From Heteroscillospira sp050943935 (GTDB lineage Bacteria > Bacillota > Clostridia > Oscillospirales > Oscillospiraceae): a DNA stretch of 64,000 nt. The translations under genes and the position numbers were made by a program. Where the stretch lies: NCBI GenBank assembly GCA_050943935.1, contig JBMNQC010000004.1, forward strand, positions 62,001 through 126,000, written 5' to 3'. Each line of letters begins with the position of its first letter. Position 1 is the first letter of the stretch. Positions 58,708 through 64,000 of this stretch are shown one piece after another. The notes below the pieces were generated by a model that saw only the letters and a program-made list of their open reading frames with translations, did not search any database and had not been told where the DNA came from.

Positions 58708-59556
58708 TTACTCCACGACCTCAAAGGCCGTGACCACAAACACCTGGGATACCGTATCCAGGTCGCAGCTGGGGCGCAGCACTCCATAGGGCATCTGGCC
58801 GCCCGCCTCGGTGAGTACGGACTCTATATAGCCCACCACCAGCCCCTGGGGGAAGGCTCCGCCCCGTCCGGAGGTGAGCACCACATCCTCCTCAAGGAGG
58901 CTGGTGCCCTCAGTCATGTGAAAGAGCTTGCATCTGCCCTCCTGCATCAGGGCGAAATCGCCTATGGCCATGGCCGCGTTTCCGGCCTCGCCAACCAGCA
59001 CGCCCACGTTTGTGTCCACATCTATGACGGTTTTGACATTTGCCCAGTTGTCGCCCAGCTCGGAGATCTGTCCCACCAGTTCACCTGCCTCAGTCACCAC
59101 GGGCATGCCCACGGCTATGCCGGCGCTCTCGCCCTTGCTGATGGTGAAGCTGCTGGACCAGTTGGAGCTGTTCCAGTTCACCACGCGGGCGGACTCAAAG
59201 GTGAAGTCGGAGTGCTTCTGCTTCAGGTTCAGCAGCTCCCGGAGCTTCTCGTTCTCCTCCACAGCCTCGGCGCCTCTTCTGGCCTCCTCCTGTGCCTCGG
59301 TCAGCTGGGCCTTCAGCGCCTCGTTCTCAGCCTGGAGCTTGTCATATTCATAGATATAGCCGTACAGGCTCTCGAACCAGTCTATCACCGTACTGACGGC
59401 GCCCTGAAGCGGAGCCTTTATAACGCCGGCGGTGTTTGTAACAACGCCCGCCTTGCCCTGCAGAAAATGCGCGCTGACGCCCACGATGAGCACCACACAC
59501 AGCACCATGGCCAGCAGCCGCGTTCCGTATCTGCGGAGAAATTTTTTGAAATTCAA
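58708..59556 (-). CDS. mreC: Rod shape-determining protein MreC
   Basis: The 282-residue protein has one N-terminal membrane anchor (about 11-29), a coiled coil (about 65-110) and the MreC beta domains (about 115-275). It scaffolds the elongasome outside the membrane. The start is TTG 59556, overlapping the maf stop (TTGA), which couples the two. mreB is not in the operon and must lie elsewhere. Confidence 0.9.
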   Translation of the reverse strand: MNFKKFLRRYGTRLLAMVLCVVLIVGVSAHFLQGKAGVVTNTAGVIKAPLQGAVSTVIDWFESLYGYIYEYDKLQAENEALKAQLTEAQEEARRGAEAVEENEKLRELLNLKQKHSDFTFESARVVNWNSSNWSSSFTISKGESAGIAVGMPVVTEAGELVGQISELGDNWANVKTVIDVDTNVGVLVGEAGNAAMAIGDFALMQEGRCKLFHMTEGTSLLEEDVVLTSGRGGAFPQGLVVGYIESVLTEAGGQMPYGVLRPSCDLDTVSQVFVVTAFEVVE

Positions 59557-60125
59557 ATCAAATCAACACCCAATCTGCCCAATATGACGCCCAGCCGGCA
59601 CAGCGGCAGGCCCATCACGTTATAGTAATCTCCGGTTATCCCGCTTACGAAATAACCGCCCTTACCCTGTATGCCGTAGGCTCCGGCCTTGTCCATACAT
59701 TCACCCGAGTCCGCGTAGGCGCTTATCTCCCGCCCGGTCATCTGGCGGAAGCGGACGGCGGTCTCCTCGTATTCGCACACGCTCTGCCCCCGGCATTTCA
59801 CCGCAAGCCCGGTGAACACCCGGTGCTCCCGCCCGGAGAGACTGCCGAGCATGGACACGGCCTCCTCCCGCGTACGGGGCTTGCCCAGTATCTTTCCCTC
59901 CGCCGCCACAACGGTGTCGGCGGCTATTATCAGGTCCTCCGGGCCGTATAGGGCGGCCACCTCGGAGCATTTGCCTGCGGCCAGAGCCATAACGGTCTGT
60001 TCGGGGCCTGCTCCGGGAGGAATTATCTCCTCGCCCACGGCGGGGTGTATGGTCAGGTTCTTTACTCCCAGCATTTCCAGCAGCTCACGCCGCCGGGGTG
60101 AGCCGGAGGCCAGTATAATACGCAT
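59553..60125 (-). CDS. Maf family nucleotide pyrophosphatase
   Basis: The 190-residue protein starts with the Maf signature MRIILASGSPRRRELLEMLG and has AADTVV (about 67-72) and the KAGAYGIQGKG segment (about 142-152). Maf proteins hydrolyse dTTP, UTP or modified nucleotides, and the maf-mreC-mreD order is conserved in Firmicutes. ATG 60125 is preceded by GGGAG; the long frame that continues into the U32 gene is rejected. Confidence 0.93.
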   Translation of the reverse strand: MRIILASGSPRRRELLEMLGVKNLTIHPAVGEEIIPPGAGPEQTVMALAAGKCSEVAALYGPEDLIIAADTVVAAEGKILGKPRTREEAVSMLGSLSGREHRVFTGLAVKCRGQSVCEYEETAVRFRQMTGREISAYADSGECMDKAGAYGIQGKGGYFVSGITGDYYNVMGLPLCRLGVILGRLGVDLI

Positions 60126-60127
60126 TG

Positions 60128-62224
60128 TCACTTCACTCCCCGGTAATACAGTCCGCGGGTAATATTGGTAGCGCTGTAATCCGTCTGGCCCATGTAGGCC
60201 TGAGCGGTGAGCACGCACTCCCGTGCGCTCTCCGTGGTGAACAGGAGCCTCGCGCCCCAGAGGCCTATGCTCTCGTAATCGCCCCGCTTGTCGGCCAGAT
60301 ACAGCCGGTGGGCGTTGAGCACCACGTTGCGGCAGCCAAACTCCCTTATGACGGGAAACACGCTGCCGCGTCGGTCGGCAAGCTGGGGATTGTTCTCGCA
60401 GTTGCATCTGCCCGCGCTGTTTTTGATGATGCACTGGTCGGACACCATGGCCGGCAGCCGGCCGTAGACTATCATCTCGGTGTCCAGAGGCTTTATCATG
60501 TCTCTTATCTGGCTCAGCCGCAGCTCAAAGCTGGCGGTAGCGGATATAAGTCCCGCGCAGCGGAGCATCTCCAGAGCGTGGGAGTTGTAGGCGTTCAGCC
60601 CGAAGTCGCCCCGCACGGCAAAGCCCAGCTGGCGGCAGATGGCGATATGGCCCAGATTGCCCACCACCACCTCGGTTATGCCCAGGGATTTTGCCCTGTG
60701 CAGCAGCTGGCGCACCGTCTCGCTCTCCGTATCGGTGATAACCCGGGGCAGCACGGCGGCAACGGCGGCTCCCTCCTGAATGAATGGGGCTATACGCCGG
60801 GCGCTCTCGTCGCTGCCCAGCATTTCCAGGGGGACATAGAGGTAATTGGGACGGGTAGCGGCCAGCTCGGGGCTGAGCTGCTCCGGACGTGTCACCTGAT
60901 ATATGAGCCGCGGCGCGCCGGAGGCCGCTCCGGACAGGGGCGCCGTGGGAAAATCCCCAAGGGTGCGCTGAGGCGGATTTTTCCGCATAGCCGTCAGCCT
61001 AGATATAAGCTCCCGGCGCATCTCATTCAGAGCGGAAGCCGGCAGATACAGCCCCGGGTCCACCTTGCAGTTTATCTCCACGCCGGAATATGGAGTGCCG
61101 CCGGTCTTATAAAGCTGCTCTCCCACGGCCTGTCCGGTCAGCTCTCTGGCTGCGGCGGCCTGGGGCACGCTTCCCTCGGCTGTGGCGTGATTTCCGTCCA
61201 TGTCCTCAACGGCGAAGCGGGCGCGCTTGCCTGCCTCAACCACGGCATAGAATTTCACCGGCACCCTGCGCAACTCGCTGTTTATGTAGCTCCTGTGGGC
61301 TTCGGCAAACATGCGCTCCATGGCGCCCCTGTCCGGCTCCTCCCGGACGCCGAACATATCCGGTCCCACCTTGCCGGTGAAATAGCCGTCTGTAAAGCCC
61401 TGGCGTGAGAAGGCCAGAGTGAGCCTGTCCATATCCGCCTGAGTGGGAGCCTTTTTGTTTTTCACGGCGTTTGCGTAAATCTCGGTAACCACCGCGGCGT
61501 ACTCGGGTCGCTTTGCCCGGCCCTCTATCTTGGCGCAGGCCACACCTATGCGCTCCAGCTCCTCAACATAGCGTAGCAGGCAGTTGTCCTTCAGGCTCAT
61601 GGGCTTGTTGTCCATGCGCCCGCCCAGGCTGTAATCCATGCGGCAGGTCTGGGCGCACATGCCCCGGTTGCCGCTGTGTCCGCCTATGAGGGCGCTCATA
61701 TAGCACTGGCCGGAGTGGCAGAAGCACAGAGCGCCGTGGACGAACACCTCTATCTCCACGGGGGAGCGGGCGCATATGGCCTCTATCTGCTTCATATTCA
61801 GCTCTCTGGCCAGCACCACGCGCTTCATGCCCAGCTCGGCCGCGGCCAGCACGCCGTCCAGATTGTGGACGCTCATCTGAGTGCTGGCGTGCAGGGGCAT
61901 ATCCGGCAGCAGGCTTCGCAGCACCCGGGCGAGGCCCAGATCCTGCACCAGTATGGCGTCCGCGCCTATGTCGGCGGCGCGCACGGCAAGCTCGGAGGCC
62001 GCTCTCAGCTCCCTGTCAGAGGCCAGGGTGTTCAGGGTCACATAGACCTTGCAGCCCCGCACCCGGCAGTAGCGCACAGCGTCGGCAAACTCCTCGTCTG
62101 TGAAATTTTTTGCGCCCTGGCGGGCGTTAAAGCCGCCGAAGCCCATATATACGGCATCCGCACCGCTCTGCACGGCGGCAATTATGCCCTCGGGGGAGCC
62201 GGCGGGAGAAAGGATTTCAAGCAT
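60128..62224 (-). CDS. U32 family peptidase (DUF3656-type)
   Basis: The 698-residue protein starts with the U32 pattern MLEILSPAGSPEGI and has the conserved region VHGALCFCHSGQC (about 163-175) with Cys residues able to bind an Fe-S cluster, followed by GNRGMCAQTCR (about 186-196). The C-terminal extension (about 380-698) is found in the longer U32 subgroup. Relatives act in rRNA or tRNA hydroxylation (RlhA, TrhP); protease activity in this subgroup is unproven. ATG 62224 follows AGAGGG. It leads the maf-mre operon. Confidence 0.88.
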   Translation of the reverse strand: MLEILSPAGSPEGIIAAVQSGADAVYMGFGGFNARQGAKNFTDEEFADAVRYCRVRGCKVYVTLNTLASDRELRAASELAVRAADIGADAILVQDLGLARVLRSLLPDMPLHASTQMSVHNLDGVLAAAELGMKRVVLARELNMKQIEAICARSPVEIEVFVHGALCFCHSGQCYMSALIGGHSGNRGMCAQTCRMDYSLGGRMDNKPMSLKDNCLLRYVEELERIGVACAKIEGRAKRPEYAAVVTEIYANAVKNKKAPTQADMDRLTLAFSRQGFTDGYFTGKVGPDMFGVREEPDRGAMERMFAEAHRSYINSELRRVPVKFYAVVEAGKRARFAVEDMDGNHATAEGSVPQAAAARELTGQAVGEQLYKTGGTPYSGVEINCKVDPGLYLPASALNEMRRELISRLTAMRKNPPQRTLGDFPTAPLSGAASGAPRLIYQVTRPEQLSPELAATRPNYLYVPLEMLGSDESARRIAPFIQEGAAVAAVLPRVITDTESETVRQLLHRAKSLGITEVVVGNLGHIAICRQLGFAVRGDFGLNAYNSHALEMLRCAGLISATASFELRLSQIRDMIKPLDTEMIVYGRLPAMVSDQCIIKNSAGRCNCENNPQLADRRGSVFPVIREFGCRNVVLNAHRLYLADKRGDYESIGLWGARLLFTTESARECVLTAQAYMGQTDYSATNITRGLYYRGVK

Positions 62225-62255
62225 GGTTTTCCCTCTTTAAATATTATGTCACGGT

Positions 62256-62305
62256 ATTATACCACATTGTTTGTGATTGCCACAAGGTCTTTTTAATGGT
62301 ATAAT
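62256..62305. promoter_or_regulatory. Divergent promoters between the U32 and DnaD genes
   Basis: Plus strand: TTGCCA (62277-62282), 17 bases, TATAAT (62300-62305), leading to the DnaD gene. Minus strand: TATAAT at 62261-62256 with a TTGTGG 18 bases away. The two overlap, so binding of polymerase to one may exclude the other. Confidence 0.6.
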
Positions 62306-62368
62306 AAAGCCCGGTTCGCATTATTTTCAATTCATTCACATTTTAGCCCAAACACCGAGGATAAAGAC

Positions 62369-63301
62369 ATGAACGAGGTAAACTATATAATCGCCCGGGA
62401 GCAGGCCCTGTGCGTCTCCGCCCAGGACGCGGACAGGCTCATAGACCGTCGGGACGGTACGGCGGCCCTGCTGTATCTGTATCTCCTGCGCCGGGGCGGC
62501 TCCTTCCGCATGGAGGAGGCCTCTCAGCGTCTGGGGATCTCCGCCATGCAGCTTCGCGCCGCGGCGGAGGCTCTGCAGAGCATGGGGCTGCTGGAAATTC
62601 GCGGCATACCGGAGCCTGCCCAGGAGCTGCCCGAATACAGCACCCAGGACATGCAGACGCGCACCATGGACAGCGAGGAATTTGCAGCCCTCGCCATGGA
62701 GGTGCAGTCGGCCATGGGCCGGGTGCTCTCCGGCACGGAGCTGAAGCTCCTGTTCGGCATATACGACTATCTGGCCCTGCCGCCGGAGGTGATATGTATG
62801 CTGGTGGGCTACTGCATGGAGCGCACGGAAAAGCGCCAGGGCGCGGGACGCCGCCCCTCCATGCGCACCATAGAGCGCGAGGCCTACGCCTGGGCCAACC
62901 GGGAGATAAACACCCTTGAGCTGGCCGAGGCGCACCTGCAGAATCTGGCCCGCATGGAGAGCGAGACTGAAAAGGCCAAGGCCGCCGTGGGCATCTCCGG
63001 CCGGGAGCTGAGCGCCACCGAGCGCAAATACATAGAGAGCTGGATAGCCATGGGCTTCGACGCCGACGCTCTGGCCATGGCCTACGACCGCACCGTGGTA
63101 AAGACCGGACGGCTCCAGTGGAAGTATATGAACTCCATAATAACCAGCTGGCACGGCAAGGGCCTGCACACCCCCAAAGAGATAAGCGAGGGCGACACCC
63201 TGTCCCCCCTGCACACCCCCGCCCGGAACGCCGCCGCGCCGGGACAGAACCAGCTTCAGCGCATGGAGCGGCTGATGGACAAGATAAAAAACGAGAGGTA
63301 G
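62369..63301 (+). CDS. DnaD-domain replication initiation protein
   Basis: The 310-residue protein has an N-terminal winged-helix-like part (about 25-85) and two DnaD/DnaB2-like domains (about 105-185 and 210-270); the second ends in the YIESWIAMGFDADALAMAY / KYMNSIITSW pattern with the conserved Tyr-x-Ile-x-Trp. Such proteins help load the replicative helicase at the origin and restart sites. It is followed after four bases by a DnaC/DnaI-type gene, its usual partner. Confidence 0.88.
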   Translation: MNEVNYIIAREQALCVSAQDADRLIDRRDGTAALLYLYLLRRGGSFRMEEASQRLGISAMQLRAAAEALQSMGLLEIRGIPEPAQELPEYSTQDMQTRTMDSEEFAALAMEVQSAMGRVLSGTELKLLFGIYDYLALPPEVICMLVGYCMERTEKRQGAGRRPSMRTIEREAYAWANREINTLELAEAHLQNLARMESETEKAKAAVGISGRELSATERKYIESWIAMGFDADALAMAYDRTVVKTGRLQWKYMNSIITSWHGKGLHTPKEISEGDTLSPLHTPARNAAAPGQNQLQRMERLMDKIKNER

Positions 63302-63305
63302 CACC

Positions 63306-64000
63306 ATGGACGGAAAGCTATTGGCCCAGGCCAGAGAAGAGCTGGCACAGATTAAACAGCACAATACCGACGAGGCCACGCGCCGCCGCGCGGAGGTATA
63401 CCGCCGCGCCCCCCGGGTGCGCCTTATGGACAAGCGCCTGAAGGAGATCATGGTGGAGGTGTTCGGCGCCGCTATGGGTCAGGGCGGGGACATAAAGGCC
63501 CTGGAACAGGAGAGCCTCTCTCTCCAGGCACAGCGGGCGGAAATGCTCACCGCCATGGGCTTCGGCCCGGACTATCTGGACGAGCTGGTAAGCTGCCCCA
63601 AGTGCCGGGACAGCGGCTATGTCATGGGACATATGTGCTCCTGCCTGCAGGAGCTGTACGACCGTCAGGTGGCCCAGAGCCTCTCCAGCCTCATGCTCAT
63701 GGGCGACGAGCGCTTTGAGAACTTCGACCTGAGCCTATATGACGACGCTCTGAACTACAAGACCGGCGTTTCCCCCCGCCAGTGCATGGCGGCTGTGTTC
63801 AATTTCTGCAAGACCTACGCGGAGCATTTCGCCCCCGGCGGCATAAACCTGCTGCTGCGCGGCGGCCCCGGCCTGGGAAAGACCTTCCTCTCCGCCTGCA
63901 TAGCTCGGGTGGTTGCCGGAAAGGGATACTCCGTGGTATACGAGTCCGCAGGGGACGCCTTTGAGGCCTTTGAGGAGAAGAAATTCTCCCGCTATGAGGA
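63306..64000 (+). CDS. DnaC/DnaI-type helicase loader ATPase (cut by window end)
   Basis: The visible 231 residues start with a charged N-terminus (MDGKLLAQAREELAQ), carry a zinc-ribbon-like CPKC...CSC (about 98-112) and a Walker A motif GGPGLGKTFLSA (about 185-196). This is the layout of DnaI/IstB-like loaders that place DnaB helicase on DNA. The gene runs off the right edge, so the Walker B and sensor motifs cannot be seen. It is coupled to the DnaD gene. Confidence 0.87.
   Translation, partial: MDGKLLAQAREELAQIKQHNTDEATRRRAEVYRRAPRVRLMDKRLKEIMVEVFGAAMGQGGDIKALEQESLSLQAQRAEMLTAMGFGPDYLDELVSCPKCRDSGYVMGHMCSCLQELYDRQVAQSLSSLMLMGDERFENFDLSLYDDALNYKTGVSPRQCMAAVFNFCKTYAEHFAPGGINLLLRGGPGLGKTFLSACIARVVAGKGYSVVYESAGDAFEAFEEKKFSRYE

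Overview
The window is a contiguous stretch of bacterial chromosome. High GC, strong AGGAGG-type ribosome binding sites, a T-box leader, BioY, an SLH-domain surface layer, GerMN and CD1247-type proteins, split transketolase subunits and the maf-mreCD-PBP2 cluster together point to a GC-rich member of the Clostridia, most likely an Oscillospiraceae-like gut anaerobe. This placement is inferred from gene content and not from a database match. There is no integrase, transposase, phage gene or CRISPR array. Mobile-looking material is limited to non-coding intergenic repeats.

Layout. 0.1-6.6 kb (mostly minus): a URO-D-family protein, an iron alcohol dehydrogenase, an AlaX-type editing protein, a small membrane protein, a small alarmone synthetase and a D,D-carboxypeptidase. 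6.7-12.1 kb (plus): a compact operon of ComEA-like protein, response regulator, histidine kinase, GerMN lipoprotein, YqeG phosphatase and M24 peptidase. 12.2-15.5 kb: efp, a 166-bp tandem duplication that starts inside efp, a CD1247-like zinc-ribbon protein and the two transketolase halves. 15.7-18.3 kb: a small membrane protein, a DtxR-family repressor and a PrpR-like regulator whose AAA+ domain has lost its catalytic residues. 18.4-21.5 kb (minus): a second two-component system with an accessory membrane protein. 22.0-28.5 kb: tRNA-Thr, a 1521-residue SLH-anchored phosphoesterase and a radical SAM protein. 28.6-32.99 kb: an Xre regulator with a divergent small gene, bioY with a BirA-like operator, a five-tRNA array, a secreted nuclease pair and a flavoredoxin-rubredoxin pair.

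33-45.5 kb: tcdA, a three-gene nucleoside-type ABC transporter flanked by structured repeats, the mnmG / 2-hydroxyacid dehydrogenase / mnmA / tadA wobble-modification operon, and an ECF sigma factor with a coupled membrane protein. 45.6-62.2 kb (minus): a probable ~194-nt structured RNA (6S-like), a PRTase, cinA-thiI coupling, yifB, then a T-box-led hisS / SLH protein / aspS operon, mgsA, mrdA, mreD, mreC, maf and a U32 peptidase. 62.4 kb to the right edge (plus): a DnaD-domain protein and a DnaC/DnaI-type helicase loader cut by the window end.

How it fits together: most of the window is housekeeping (tRNA modification, tRNA charging, cell-wall elongation, translation), organised in tightly overlapping operons where the start codon often shares bases with the preceding stop (ATGA, GTGA, TTGA, TAATG). 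The points of novelty are the MtrAB-LpqB-like signalling trio, the pseudo-AAA+ regulator, the 166-bp tandem repeat, the surface phosphoesterase with a nearby two-component system preceded by 11-bp direct repeats, the 6S-like RNA, and the SLH/PrsA-like gene inserted between hisS and aspS.
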